From NCBI GenBank assembly GCA_016900015.1, contig JACJJM010000012.1:40041-104040 (forward strand): a DNA stretch of 64,000 nucleotides. The letters are read 5' to 3'. Source of the stretch: Phocaeicola coprophilus. Lineage in GTDB: Bacteria > Bacteroidota > Bacteroidia > Bacteroidales > Bacteroidaceae. Positions 1 through 9,125 of this stretch are shown here, one piece after another. A program made the position numbers and the translations under genes. Within the stretch, counting starts at the first letter, position 1; every line of letters starts with the position of its first letter. The notes beneath the pieces are model-generated. The model saw nothing but the letters and a program-made list of their open reading frames with translations. It searched no databases and was not told the DNA's origin.

Positions 1-1
1 C

Positions 2-1531
2 GACGACAAAGGGAATTACAATTACATTGACCTGGACGAAGTGGTAATTGACACCACGGGATGCGGTATCCAGTCCGCTTACTCCGTTGGCCGCTACGAC
101 CACTTGACCTTGGAACCCAACATCCTGCTCAACGGCCAGCGGGTGAACGACGATGAGAGTGCCCCGCTGGACTACATGTGGACACTCTACACAGCTGCGA
201 TGACAACCAGCGGCACACTGGTGCTCGACACCTTGGGATTTGCTCCTGCTTTGGATGCTGACATTACGACTGTGGCTGGCACTTACCGCCTGCAGCTCAC
301 CGTGACCCAACGCGACACGGGCGTACAAACCTATCTCCAACTCTCCTGCCAGGTGGAGGAATCCATCACGGCCGGATGGATGTTGCTGTATGAACGGGCC
401 GACCAACCGGGCACATCCGATGTGGGACTGGTTGTGAATACGTTGGTCAAGAAAAACATCACGGCTGCCCAGGAACGGGAGTTCTGGAATCTCTACAGCG
501 CATCCAACCAAGAACCCATCGCAGGCACGCCGGTCCGCATTTTCCGAATGGTCAACGACATGGGCGGCGGCACAGACCCCGTCACCTGCCTGACAACCGA
601 AGACCTCGTGAATGTCAACAACGCCACGTTTGAAAAGACTGCCGACTTCGCAGACTTCTTCTATGCAGCTCCGGCCGTCAAGGCTCCCATCTGGTATGGC
701 ACTTCGGGTAGAAGCGCGAGAAGATGCTTCCTCATCAATGACAATGCCGTCTATACGGTCAACTACATGTACACCACCGGCGGAGGAAACTACCTGGGCA
801 ACGCGCTTACGGCCGACTTCGGAGAATTGGCCGCATGGGGAAGCGATGTGTCAAACAGTTGCGAGGCCGTGGTCTTTGACCAGACAAACGGACGTTTCTA
901 TCACCTCGTGCAATACACGTCACAAATCACCCCCTTTGAAGCACAAAGTCCGACAGCGGGATTTGATGTCAACAATGTCAACGCCACCATCCAAGCAAGC
1001 GACTGGGGACGAAGCGACGGCAATGCAGGCTCTGCATACGACTATTTGCTGATGAGAAATGGAAACAACCGCTACCTGGCCATCGCCAACTTCAATGGCA
1101 ATGCCGCAGACACAAACGTCGGCATCGGGTGGTATGACATCACAAACTCTCCCGGCATTCAAGATGCGACATCCATCACGGCAGCATTCTTAGGAGAATA
1201 CGTTCTTTATGGCTCAGGCAACAAGGTTTATAATTTGCAATACAATTCCTCTCCAATAGCAACCGAAGCCTGGACAGCTCCGTCAGCTGAAGAAGAAGTC
1301 ACCTGTGTCCGTCTCCAGAAGTTCTATTATTCGGTGATGATGCTCGCCGGCATTCTTCCCAATCCGAACACCGTCGTCCACATCGCCACTTGGAACGAAT
1401 CCACACGCGAAGGCAAGCTCTACCAATACACCATCGACCCCGCCACCGGAGCCATCTCCGGCGAACCGCGCATCTACACCGTGCCCGGCAAAGTGGGTGA
1501 CATGAATTGGAAATATGTCATGGAAATGTAA
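2..1531 (+). CDS. PKD-like family surface protein, 5' end outside window
   Basis: The frame is open to the left edge, so the N-terminus and any lipoprotein signal are not visible; a GTG at 41 is in frame but the reading frame clearly continues upstream of it. About 509 residues are in the window. The start of the visible part (IDTTGCGIQSAYSVGRYDHL, then LNG and a W in a short beta-rich stretch) resembles the Ig/PKD-like lipoproteins of Bacteroidota SusCD loci. The rest is rich in aromatic residues, Asn and Gly with repeated beta-like segments (YVLYGSGNKVYNLQYN, KLYQYTIDP), as in a propeller or binding domain. Such genes usually follow susC/susD homologues and precede a thioredoxin-like gene, as here (next gene 23 bp on). 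The ligand is unknown. Family assignment is from memory of the motif pattern; moderately sure. Confidence 0.6.
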   Translation, partial: DDKGNYNYIDLDEVVIDTTGCGIQSAYSVGRYDHLTLEPNILLNGQRVNDDESAPLDYMWTLYTAAMTTSGTLVLDTLGFAPALDADITTVAGTYRLQLTVTQRDTGVQTYLQLSCQVEESITAGWMLLYERADQPGTSDVGLVVNTLVKKNITAAQEREFWNLYSASNQEPIAGTPVRIFRMVNDMGGGTDPVTCLTTEDLVNVNNATFEKTADFADFFYAAPAVKAPIWYGTSGRSARRCFLINDNAVYTVNYMYTTGGGNYLGNALTADFGELAAWGSDVSNSCEAVVFDQTNGRFYHLVQYTSQITPFEAQSPTAGFDVNNVNATIQASDWGRSDGNAGSAYDYLLMRNGNNRYLAIANFNGNAADTNVGIGWYDITNSPGIQDATSITAAFLGEYVLYGSGNKVYNLQYNSSPIATEAWTAPSAEEEVTCVRLQKFYYSVMMLAGILPNPNTVVHIATWNESTREGKLYQYTIDPATGAISGEPRIYTVPGKVGDMNWKYVMEM

Positions 1532-1554
1532 TTAACGCCAAACGCTTATAACTT

Positions 1555-2736
1555 ATGAAACAAAAACTTACCACCCTCTTATTCGCCCTCCTCGCCGTCT
1601 GCCTCGGAATGCAGGCGCAGACCGGGGAAAAGGGCATGGCCTTCGAACCTGAAGGCACACTGTTCAAGGACGCCGTGGCCAAGGCCAAGCAAATGAACAA
1701 ACTCGTGTTCCTCGACTGCTACACGTCGTGGTGCGGACCTTGCAAGATGATGTCGAACACCGTGTTTCCGCAAGAGAAAGTCGGTGCGTACATGAACCCG
1801 CGCTTCGTCAACATCAAGATTGACATGGAGAAGGGCGAGGGCGTGGAACTGGCCAAGCGGCTTCAAATCTCCGCCTACCCCACCTTCATCATCTTCAACG
1901 GTGACGGCAACGAGATAGGCCGCTTCCTCGGCGGATGCCAGGCCGACGAATTCATCAAGAAAGTGGAGCAGGCCAGCACTGACAACGCCTCGGCCGAGAT
2001 GGACAAGCGCTTTGCCGACGGCGAACGCGACCCGGAATTTCTGAAACAATACCTCAAAACGCTGAGCAGTGCCTACAAGCGCGGCCAATGCAACGACGTG
2101 GTTGAAATCCTTCTCGACGGCAAAGCCGAAACATTTGCTGCCGACAAAGAACTTTCCGACATGTTCATACGCCACATCATCGACCCGTTCTGCCCGGCTT
2201 TCATCTACACAGCCAAACATCCCGAAGCGCTCATCGCCCAAGTGGGTGAGACACCCGTCCGGATGAAGCTCCACAGCGTCTGGAGCAACTATCCGCGCCA
2301 GCTCGTGACGGAAGACGCCGCAGGCAACGTGACGCTCGACAAGGAAAACATGGACCGCTGGCTGGCCTTGATGGAAGAATGCGGCGTGGACGACCGTGAG
2401 GAACTGCGCCTCGATGCCCTCTTGGGCTACGCCGAGAAGAAAGCCGACTGGACGGCCTACGCCGGCTATCTGGACGAACTGGCAAAAGCTGTCGACCTCA
2501 CCGACCTCGAACTGTGCCGCCGCTGCACGCCCGTCGCCAAGGAGTGCAAGGATGAGACTATCCGCAAGGAGACCGCAACCCTGCTGCAACAACGGCTCGA
2601 CGACCTCAACTCCGGCAAACGCCAACCGCAAACGCGCCAGGGAAACATGGTGCTCAGCGGCAACATGGGCAAAGCGATGGAGATGCTCATCACCAACCTC
2701 ACGACAGGCGAGATTCCCGGCACAGATAAGAAATGA
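1555..2736 (+). CDS. exported thioredoxin-fold protein
   Basis: 393 residues. An N-terminal signal peptide (hydrophobic LLFALLAVCLG, cleavage near MQAQ) targets the protein to the periplasm or outer membrane. A thioredoxin domain occupies about residues 30-135, with the CxxC active site WCGPCK at residues 59-64 and the cis-proline in SAYPTF at 109. The C-terminal 250 residues are helical-looking with no motif I recognise. Expected role: thiol-disulfide exchange or chaperoning of exported proteins. It lies 23 bp after the PKD-like gene and is probably cotranscribed with it, the pairing seen in many SusCD-type loci. A second thioredoxin-fold protein ends the other SusCD locus at 7984-9114. Function class is secure; the partner is not known. 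Confidence 0.85.
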   Translation: MKQKLTTLLFALLAVCLGMQAQTGEKGMAFEPEGTLFKDAVAKAKQMNKLVFLDCYTSWCGPCKMMSNTVFPQEKVGAYMNPRFVNIKIDMEKGEGVELAKRLQISAYPTFIIFNGDGNEIGRFLGGCQADEFIKKVEQASTDNASAEMDKRFADGERDPEFLKQYLKTLSSAYKRGQCNDVVEILLDGKAETFAADKELSDMFIRHIIDPFCPAFIYTAKHPEALIAQVGETPVRMKLHSVWSNYPRQLVTEDAAGNVTLDKENMDRWLALMEECGVDDREELRLDALLGYAEKKADWTAYAGYLDELAKAVDLTDLELCRRCTPVAKECKDETIRKETATLLQQRLDDLNSGKRQPQTRQGNMVLSGNMGKAMEMLITNLTTGEIPGTDKK

Positions 2737-2737
2737 A

Positions 2738-2821
2738 AAATGAAGAGTGAAGAATGAAGAGTGCATATAGCTCCATGTGCCGCAAGGCAATTCTTCATTC
2801 TACATTCTTCACTCTTCATTT
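2738..2821. repeat. inverted repeat of GAAGA/TCTTC simple sequence after a stop codon
   Basis: The arms are 2738-2763 and 2796-2821, 26 bp with 24 matches, built from AAATGAAGAGTGAAGAATG and its complement. It starts one base after the stop codon of the thioredoxin gene, so it can form a long stem in that mRNA. A related but diverged copy lies between mreB and purH (61057-61116). It may act as a 3' end stem; there is no strong T tract. Confidence 0.7.
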
Positions 2822-2865
2822 AAAAGCCAACTTTCTGATTTTCACACACTCACAACATCCTTAAC

Positions 2866-2986
2866 TCCGCCTGACCTTACCCTCCTTTCCGTCCACGCGC
2901 GGACTCCTTTCCGTGCTCGGGCGGAAAGGAGGGTAAGGTCGGGCGGAAAGGAAGGCTGGCGAGCCTCCTTTGTTTATAAGCCTTAC
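2866..2986. repeat. GC-rich dispersed palindromic repeat, copy 1
   Basis: Arms 2866-2891 and 2922-2947 pair over 26 bp with one mismatch (core CCTTACCCTCCTTTCCG), enclosing a loop that holds further copies of the CTCCTTTCCG motif; a short hairpin (AGGCT...AGCCT) follows. This is the best-formed member of a family with six other copies in the window, all intergenic. It lies between the thioredoxin and aminopeptidase genes. Confidence 0.8.
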
Positions 2987-2988
2987 CT

Positions 2989-3018
2989 TTTGCCGTTTCC
3001 ATAGATTTCGTAAATTTG
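2989..3018 (+). promoter_or_regulatory. predicted promoter of the Xaa-Pro aminopeptidase gene
   Basis: Bacteroidota-type elements: TTTG at 2989-2992 and TAAATTTG at 3011-3018, separated by 18 bp. The predicted start of transcription is about 3025, giving a 5' leader of some 17 nt before the ATG at 3042. Confidence 0.55.
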
Positions 3019-3041
3019 TCGACATCATAAACTGACATAAT

Positions 3042-4835
3042 ATGAAAGAATCTATTACCGAACGTATCGGACGTTTGCGCCAATGCCTGCGCGAACAATC
3101 CCTATCAGCCTTCATTATCCCCAGCACCGACCCTCATTCGGGCGAATATGTCCCCGACCATTGGAAAACACGTGAATGGGTGTCGGGATTTACCGGCAGC
3201 GCCGGCACAGCCGTCATCACACTGGACGATGCGGCCCTCTGGACAGACTCACGCTATTTTCTCCAAGCAGCCGACCAACTCGACGGGACGGGCATCCGCC
3301 TGATGAAAGACCGTCTGCCCGACACACCCTCCATCCCCGAATGGCTCGGACAATCACTCTCGCCGGGTGCGGTGGTGGGCGTGGACGGATGGGTGAACAC
3401 CATCGGGGAGACACAGGCCCTGCGCGAAGCACTCGCCCGGGAAGGACTGACGCTGCGCACCGACTATGACCCCGTCACGAGATTGTGGGACGACCGCCCG
3501 GCCCTGCCCGGCACACCGGTAAGCATCCATCCGCTTGAATATGCCGGCGTTGCCTGTCACAAGAAACTGGCTGCCATCCGCGAAAAGCTCCTCGCCCGCG
3601 GGGCTGACGGCATCCTGCTCTCCACGCTGGACGACATCGCCTGGACACTCAACCTGCGCGGCAACGATGTGCACTGCAACCCCGTGTTCGTCAGCTATCT
3701 CCTCATCACCTCCCAGGAAAGCATCCTCTACGTCCGCGCAGAGAAGCTCACGACTGAAGTGAAAGCCTACCTCGCGCAGGAGGGCGTCAACACGGAGGAC
3801 TACGACGACTTGCAGGAAGACCTGCGCGACTATCCATACGCCACGCTCAGCCTCGACCCGGGACGCACGAACGAAGCAGTCCGCCAGGCTGTCAACCCGC
3901 TGACCAAGGTGCTGCTTGAAGAATCTCCCGTGCCACTCATGAAGGCGGTGAAGAATGAGGCCGAAATCCGCGGCTTCCATGCAGCCATGCTGCGCGACGG
4001 CGTAGCGATGGTGAAGTTTCTGAAATGGCTGGAAGAAGCCGTCCCCCAAGGAAACGAAACGGAGATGAGCATTGACCGCAAGCTCTACGAATGCCGTGCC
4101 GAGCAACCGCTCTTCCGGGGCATCAGCTTCGACACCATCGCCGGCTACAAGGAACACGCAGCCATCGTGCACTACGAGGCTACACCCGAGACCGACAAAC
4201 CCCTCGCACCCGAAGGCCTGCTCCTGCTCGACAGCGGCGCACAGTATGCCGACGGCACGACAGACATCACCCGCACCATCGCCCTGGGCGAAACGACCGA
4301 CGACGAACGGCGCGACTACACGCTCGTGCTCAAAGGACACATCGGCCTGACCCGTGCCTGCTTTCCCCAAGGCACCTGCGGCACACAGCTCGACGTGCTG
4401 GCCCGCCAGGCAATGTGGCGCGAAGGGGCCAACTTCCTGCACGGAACGGGACACGGCGTGGGAGCTTATCTGAACGTACACGAAGGCCCTCACCAGATAC
4501 GCATGAACCATGTGCCCACTCCGCTCCGTCCGGGCATGACCGTGACCGACGAACCGGGCATCTACCGTGCAGGGCGCTACGGCATCCGCACGGAAAACAC
4601 GCTGCTCGTCGTCCCCTACCGGGAGACGGAGTTTGGCACATTCTACACCTTCGAGCCGCTCACGCTCTGCCCCATCGACACGCGCCCCATCGTACGCTCC
4701 ATGCTGACAGCTGAAGAAACGGAGTGGCTGAACGCCTACCACCGCATGGTCTACGACCGCCTCTCGCCCCTGCTCGACGAAGAGCACCGCGCCTGGCTCG
4801 AAAGCAAAACGAAACAATTAATAATTAACAATTGA
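3042..4835 (+). CDS. pepP: Xaa-Pro aminopeptidase, M24B family
   Basis: 597 residues, the length of the long (three-domain) M24B enzymes. It removes an N-terminal residue that precedes proline and acts in the cytosol; no signal peptide is seen. Two creatinase-like N-terminal domains (about 1-315) precede the catalytic pita-bread domain. The metal site is visible: Asp in LLLDSGAQYADG near 397, Asp in TTDITRT near 407, His in HGTGHGVG near 470, Glu in TDEPGIY near 503 and Glu in RTENTLLV near 515. The start is chosen for the -7 box 24 bp upstream and for the conserved MKESITERIGRLRQ opening. It is followed by an A+T-rich inverted repeat and then the carbonic anhydrase-like gene. The gene symbol is by family; other M24B members share these motifs. 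Confidence 0.9.
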   Translation: MKESITERIGRLRQCLREQSLSAFIIPSTDPHSGEYVPDHWKTREWVSGFTGSAGTAVITLDDAALWTDSRYFLQAADQLDGTGIRLMKDRLPDTPSIPEWLGQSLSPGAVVGVDGWVNTIGETQALREALAREGLTLRTDYDPVTRLWDDRPALPGTPVSIHPLEYAGVACHKKLAAIREKLLARGADGILLSTLDDIAWTLNLRGNDVHCNPVFVSYLLITSQESILYVRAEKLTTEVKAYLAQEGVNTEDYDDLQEDLRDYPYATLSLDPGRTNEAVRQAVNPLTKVLLEESPVPLMKAVKNEAEIRGFHAAMLRDGVAMVKFLKWLEEAVPQGNETEMSIDRKLYECRAEQPLFRGISFDTIAGYKEHAAIVHYEATPETDKPLAPEGLLLLDSGAQYADGTTDITRTIALGETTDDERRDYTLVLKGHIGLTRACFPQGTCGTQLDVLARQAMWREGANFLHGTGHGVGAYLNVHEGPHQIRMNHVPTPLRPGMTVTDEPGIYRAGRYGIRTENTLLVVPYRETEFGTFYTFEPLTLCPIDTRPIVRSMLTAEETEWLNAYHRMVYDRLSPLLDEEHRAWLESKTKQLIINN

Positions 4836-4902
4836 CAATGGACAATGGACAATTACGATGCCGCATGGCTAATTGTCAATTATCCATTGTCAATTATCAA
4901 TT
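4828..4902. repeat. inverted repeat of AATTGACAATGG-type simple sequence
   Basis: Copies of AATTGACAATGGACAATT (about 4828-4857) face their complement (about 4870-4902) across a short GC-richer centre. The left arm overlaps the last codons and stop of pepP (4833-4835). In RNA it can form a long stem just after pepP and before the next gene. Elements of this simple type are common after Bacteroidales genes; the role here is not shown. Confidence 0.6.
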
Positions 4903-4917
4903 TTAAAAAAAAGACTT

Positions 4918-5445
4918 ATGGCACTGATAAAATCCGTAAGGGGCTTCACGCCCCAGATAGGCGAAGACTGCTATCTTTCTGAAAATGCGACAGTGGTGGG
5001 AGATGTAGTCATCGGCGACCACTGTAGCATCTGGTTCAACGCCGTGTTGCGCGGCGACGTGAACAGCATCCGCATTGGCAACAATGTGAACATCCAGGAC
5101 GGCAGCGTCCTGCACACGCTCTACCAGCGCTCCACCATCGAAATCGGCAACTACGTGTCCGTCGGACACAACGTGACCATCCACGGCGCACACGTGGGCG
5201 ACTACGCCCTCATCGGCATGGGTTCCACGCTGCTCGACAATGCCGTCATCGGCGAAGGGGCCATCGTGGCAGCCGGTGCGCTCGTGCTCAGCAACACGGT
5301 CATCCCGCCCCACACGTTATGGGCCGGCGTCCCGGCCAAGTTCGTCAAGGAGGTGTCGCCCGAACAGGCTCAGGGACTCAACAAGAAGATAGCCGACGGC
5401 TACCAGATGTATGCCTCCTGGTACAAGGACGAAAAGACGGAATGA
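4918..5445 (+). CDS. gamma-carbonic anhydrase family protein
   Basis: 175 residues from the ATG at 4918; an in-frame ATG at 4873 would add 15 residues that fall in the inverted repeat and are unlikely to be translated. The protein is a left-handed beta-helix of hexapeptide repeats (for example [35 protein letters not shown]). The zinc-site histidines are all present: LHT, SVGHN and TIHG. Members are either true carbonic anhydrases or YrdA/PaaY-like proteins of uncertain activity; the sequence does not settle which. It is cytosolic and forms trimers in the family. It sits between pepP and glpK, with 62 bp to glpK. Confidence 0.85.
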   Translation: MALIKSVRGFTPQIGEDCYLSENATVVGDVVIGDHCSIWFNAVLRGDVNSIRIGNNVNIQDGSVLHTLYQRSTIEIGNYVSVGHNVTIHGAHVGDYALIGMGSTLLDNAVIGEGAIVAAGALVLSNTVIPPHTLWAGVPAKFVKEVSPEQAQGLNKKIADGYQMYASWYKDEKTE

Positions 5446-5507
5446 CCGTCTTCCCGTCCCAAACACGTTTACAATCATTTCTGTCTCATCTCTCAAATCA
5501 TTTCTTT

Positions 5508-7001
5508 ATGGAACAATACATCTTATCGCTCGACCAAGGCACCAGCAGCTCGCGTGCCATCCTGTTCAATCACAAAGGAGAAATCTGCTCCGTCGCGCAA
5601 CGTGAATTTCCACAGTATTTTCCCCGTTCGGGCTGGGTGGAACACAATCCTAACGAGATTTGGGCTTCCCAGGCTTCAGTCATCGCCGAAGCCATCACGA
5701 AAATCGACGTCAACGGACTCAACATCGCAGGCATCGGCATCACCAACCAGCGTGAGACAACCATCGTGTGGGACATTGATACCGAAGAGCCCATCTACAA
5801 CGCCATCGTCTGGCAGGACCGGCGCACTTCGGAATACTGCGACAGCCTGAAGGCGGAGGGCAAGACAGACTTCATCCGCCAACGCACGGGCCTCATCATC
5901 GATGCCTATTTCAGCGCAACGAAAATCAAATGGATTCTGGACAACGTGCCCGAAGCACGCCAGCGTGCCGCAGCCGGGAAACTTCGTTTCGGGACTGTCG
6001 ACACCTGGCTCATCTGGCGCCTGACACGCGGCGAGGTGCATGTGACCGATGTGTCAAACGCCTCGCGCACCATGCTCTTCAACATCCATACGCTGGACTG
6101 GGACGACGAACTGCTGGCCCTCTTTGACATACCTCGCAGCATGATGCCTGAGGTACGTTCTTCCAGCGAAATCTATGCCCACACCAAGACGACTATCTTC
6201 GCCCATAAAGTACCCATCGCGGGCATTGCCGGCGACCAGCAGGCAGCTCTCTTCGGGCAACTCTGCACCGAGCCGGGCATGGTGAAAAACACCTACGGCA
6301 CGGGTTGCTTCATGCTGATGAACAGCGGCCACACACCCATACTCTCCCAAAACAACCTGCTGACCACCATCGCCTGGAAGCTGGGTGGCGAAGTGACCTA
6401 TGCCCTCGAAGGCAGCATCTTCGTCGCAGGCTCCGTGGTGCAATGGCTGCGCGACGGACTGGGTGTCATCAAGTCATCGTCTGAAGTGGAAGCACTGGCT
6501 GCCAGTGTGCCCACGACCGAAGGCGTCTACTTCGTCCCGGCCCTCACCGGCCTGGGCGCACCGTGGTGGGACCAATATGCACGCGGACAGATTACGGGCA
6601 TCAGCCGTGGCACGACGGCCGCACACATCGCCCGCGCAGCCCTCGAAGGCATCGCCTTCCAAACGATGGACATCGTGCAGGCCATGGCGGACGATGCCCA
6701 CCTGACCCTCCGGGAAATCAAGGTGGACGGCGGCGCTTCGCGCAATAATCTCATGATGCAATTCCAGGCCGACATCCTCGGCATCCCCGTCATCCGCCCG
6801 GCGACCACCGAGACTACGGCACTCGGCGCCGCTTTCCTGGCCGGACTCGCAACGGGCTACTGGAGCGGACTGGACGAGCTTCGCAGCCTGACGGAGAGCG
6901 CACAGCGATTCGAGCCGCACATGGAAGCCGAAAAAATGCAGGCGGCCATCACCGGATGGCGCGATGCCCTGCGGCGCACACTCAGCAACTACGGACGTTA
7001 A
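5508..7001 (+). CDS. glpK: glycerol kinase
   Basis: 497 residues from the ATG at 5508 ([20 protein letters not shown]). The frame is open further upstream into the previous gene, but this start matches the family. It phosphorylates glycerol to glycerol 3-phosphate with ATP in the cytosol. FGGY-family marks are the N-terminal phosphate-binding [10 protein letters not shown], the substrate segment GWVEHNP and [12 protein letters not shown], and the C-terminal [20 protein letters not shown] signature. The length is typical. The glycerol facilitator gene follows after 21 bp, so uptake and trapping of glycerol are probably one transcript. No glpD is present here. Confidence 0.95.
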   Translation: MEQYILSLDQGTSSSRAILFNHKGEICSVAQREFPQYFPRSGWVEHNPNEIWASQASVIAEAITKIDVNGLNIAGIGITNQRETTIVWDIDTEEPIYNAIVWQDRRTSEYCDSLKAEGKTDFIRQRTGLIIDAYFSATKIKWILDNVPEARQRAAAGKLRFGTVDTWLIWRLTRGEVHVTDVSNASRTMLFNIHTLDWDDELLALFDIPRSMMPEVRSSSEIYAHTKTTIFAHKVPIAGIAGDQQAALFGQLCTEPGMVKNTYGTGCFMLMNSGHTPILSQNNLLTTIAWKLGGEVTYALEGSIFVAGSVVQWLRDGLGVIKSSSEVEALAASVPTTEGVYFVPALTGLGAPWWDQYARGQITGISRGTTAAHIARAALEGIAFQTMDIVQAMADDAHLTLREIKVDGGASRNNLMMQFQADILGIPVIRPATTETTALGAAFLAGLATGYWSGLDELRSLTESAQRFEPHMEAEKMQAAITGWRDALRRTLSNYGR

Positions 7002-7022
7002 ACCCTCAAAAATTGGACTGAT

Positions 7023-7769
7023 ATGGAAGACATCTCTCTTTTCACCCGATGCGTGTTTGAATTCATCGGGACAGCCGTCATGATACTTCTGGGCGACGGC
7101 GTCGTGGCTTGTACGACACTCAACAAATCGAAAGGCACAGGCGGTGGCTGGGCCGTCATCACCTTGGCTTGGGGATTCGCAGTGATGTGCGGCGTGTTCA
7201 TCGCCGGGCCTTATTCGGGCGCACACCTGAACCCGGCAGTCAGCATCGGCTACGCCCTGACGGGCAATCTGGCTTGGAGCGACGTGCCAGGCTACGCCGT
7301 GGCACAATTCCTTGGCGCCATGCTGGGCGCTCTCGTGGTCTACTTATTCTACAAAGACCAGTTCGACGCGACTGATGACGCAGACACGAAGTTGGGCGTA
7401 TTCTGCACCATGCCTGCCATCATGAACCGTCCGCGCAACTTGCTTTGCGAGATTGTGGGCACCTTCCTGCTGGTATTTGTCATCCTGTGCTTTTCCACGG
7501 ACGGAAATGTCGCAGATGTCAAGCTCGGCTCGTCAGGCGCATTCCCTGTGACCATGCTCATCATGGCCATCGGCATGTCTCTGGGCGGCACGACTGGTTA
7601 TGCCATCAATCCCATGCGCGACCTTCCTCCCCGCATCGTCCATGCCCTGCTGCCCATCAGGGGCAAGCGCGACAGTGGCTGGGGATATGCCTGGGTGCCT
7701 GTCATCGGCCCGCTCATCGGATGCGTGCTGGCCGCGTTTGCCTTCCTGCTCCTGTTCTACAATGTCTGA
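7023..7769 (+). CDS. glpF: MIP-family glycerol uptake facilitator with NPM second motif
   Basis: 248 residues, six predicted membrane helices plus two re-entrant half-helices. It lets glycerol diffuse across the inner membrane, where GlpK traps it. The first pore motif is the normal NPA (GAHLNPAVS). The second reads GYAINPMRDLPPR, so the Ala of NPA is Met; the Asn and the following Arg-Asp, which form the selectivity filter, are kept. The spacer GFAMNPARDFGPK of E. coli GlpF is the comparison from memory. It follows glpK by 21 bp and is closed by a strong terminator at 7814-7855. The pairing with glpK makes glycerol the likely substrate. Confidence 0.9.
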   Translation: MEDISLFTRCVFEFIGTAVMILLGDGVVACTTLNKSKGTGGGWAVITLAWGFAVMCGVFIAGPYSGAHLNPAVSIGYALTGNLAWSDVPGYAVAQFLGAMLGALVVYLFYKDQFDATDDADTKLGVFCTMPAIMNRPRNLLCEIVGTFLLVFVILCFSTDGNVADVKLGSSGAFPVTMLIMAIGMSLGGTTGYAINPMRDLPPRIVHALLPIRGKRDSGWGYAWVPVIGPLIGCVLAAFAFLLLFYNV

Positions 7770-7813
7770 CGGGACGGACGAATGGCCACATCAGGACACG
7801 ACTGCCTGAACAC

Positions 7814-7860
7814 AAGAAGAGGAGAGACATCACACTCGGATGCTCTCCTCTTCTTCATCA
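7814..7860 (+). terminator. intrinsic-type stem after glpF
   Basis: Perfect 13-bp stem: AAGAAGAGGAGAG at 7814-7826 and its complement at 7843-7855, loop of 16 nt. The right arm is itself T-rich but no long T run follows. It lies 44 bp after the glpF stop and ends the glpK-glpF unit, before the convergent gene at 7984. Confidence 0.7.
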
Positions 7861-7983
7861 CTCATTTATCTCAAATCGGTTCATTAAACTTTGGGTAGAT
7901 TATACACAAGACCTTTTCTATGTGCCTATGTCCAGTTATTCTCATTTTGGAACGTCAATAGTTTACACCGTGAAGCCGTGCGG

Positions 7984-9114
7984 TTAATCCAAAAGTTTGT
8001 CCAGATAGGTGTAAAAGTCGGCAGACTCGCCCACGACTATCTTCACGATGATGCCTTCGGGACTGATAACCACTTTGGTGGGAAAGGCTTTGAGCGCATA
8101 GGTCACGTCCACATTGTCCGTACGCGAGTTGAACACATTTGTCCACGGGAGTGCATGTTTGGCCACAGCGGCTTTCCATTTGGCCTCTGTGTCCTGGCAG
8201 GCCACGCCGACAAATTCCACTTTGTCCTTATGCTTGGCGTAGGCCTTCTTCATTTCGGGAAAGCCTTTGATGCACCAACCGCACCATGAGCCCCAGAAGT
8301 CGAGCACCACGTATTTGCCGCGCAGCGAGGAGAGGGCGAAATCGTTGCCGTTGACGTCCTTCAGCGTGAAGTCGGGGGCGGGGATGCCTTCCTTCATCGT
8401 TTTCGAGGCGGCTTCGGTGGCAGTCAGTTTCTCGTTCATGGTCACGACGCCTTGCCAGAGGGGGCGCATACGCCCGTTCCTCACTTCGGGGGTGAACAGG
8501 TTGATGGCTGTCCGGAGGCTGTCGCCATTGAGAACGCTCACGAGGAAAACGGCAGCTTCCCGGTCGGGATGCTGGCGGATGTAGCTCATGGCGCGGGCGG
8601 TTCTGGCTTGCATGCCTGCCTGCTGCAAGGCAGCCTTGTCGGCGGCGGGCAGTGCCGGGTCGGCTAGTTTGGCGTACAGTTCGCTCATCTCTTTCTCTGT
8701 CTGTTGGTTCATTTTGGCAATGGAGTCGTAATCTTTGTAGAAAGCTGTGCCGGAGAACGTAAGATTGTCGAGCGTGCCTTCCACGCGGGCTTCTTCTCCC
8801 GGGATGAGCGGCAATACGAAATAGCGCGCGATGGGCGTTGTGCGCATTTCTTCCTGATTGAGTTTTTCCATGACTGTGAGTTGCGTCACTTCCGTGGCGG
8901 GAATGCTGACGGAAAATGTGCCGTCGGGAGCAAGCGGGATGGCGGCCTGATAGGTGTTGGCACGAGCTACGAGGTCGGTGACGTAGGCCGTGAGCGTGTC
9001 GTGTTTCACGTCGGTGATTCGTCCGCTCAGTTTGAGTAGACTGCCGGTTTGTGCCGGCGCAGGGCAGGTGACTCCTGCAATCAAAAGCATTAGAGGAATA
9101 ATCGTCTTTTTCAT
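7984..9114 (-). CDS. TlpA-like thiol-disulfide oxidoreductase with N-terminal DUF4369-like domain
   Basis: 376 residues with a signal peptide (MKKTIIPLMLLIAGVTCPAPAQ). The N-terminal half (about 25-230) looks like the DUF4369 beta domain plus a helical linker found in Bacteroidota TlpA proteins. The C-terminal AhpC/TSA-type thioredoxin domain begins at GIPAPDFTLKDVNG and has the active site WCGWC near 275-279 and a cis-Pro in KAFPTKVV. It reduces or exchanges disulfides in the periplasm. It is last in the fecR-susC-susD-tlpA operon (11 bp after susD), so it is likely to serve the same uptake system. Confidence 0.88.
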   Translation of the reverse strand: MKKTIIPLMLLIAGVTCPAPAQTGSLLKLSGRITDVKHDTLTAYVTDLVARANTYQAAIPLAPDGTFSVSIPATEVTQLTVMEKLNQEEMRTTPIARYFVLPLIPGEEARVEGTLDNLTFSGTAFYKDYDSIAKMNQQTEKEMSELYAKLADPALPAADKAALQQAGMQARTARAMSYIRQHPDREAAVFLVSVLNGDSLRTAINLFTPEVRNGRMRPLWQGVVTMNEKLTATEAASKTMKEGIPAPDFTLKDVNGNDFALSSLRGKYVVLDFWGSWCGWCIKGFPEMKKAYAKHKDKVEFVGVACQDTEAKWKAAVAKHALPWTNVFNSRTDNVDVTYALKAFPTKVVISPEGIIVKIVVGESADFYTYLDKLLD

Positions 9115-9125
9115 AAAAGCTGTTT

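Noticed and set aside
1579..2790. 403-codon open frame on the minus strand
   Set aside because: Antisense to the thioredoxin-fold gene, whose signal peptide and WCGPC site are clear.
3354..4817. 487-codon open frame on the minus strand
   Set aside because: Antisense to pepP, with no motif; pepP on the plus strand has all metal ligands.
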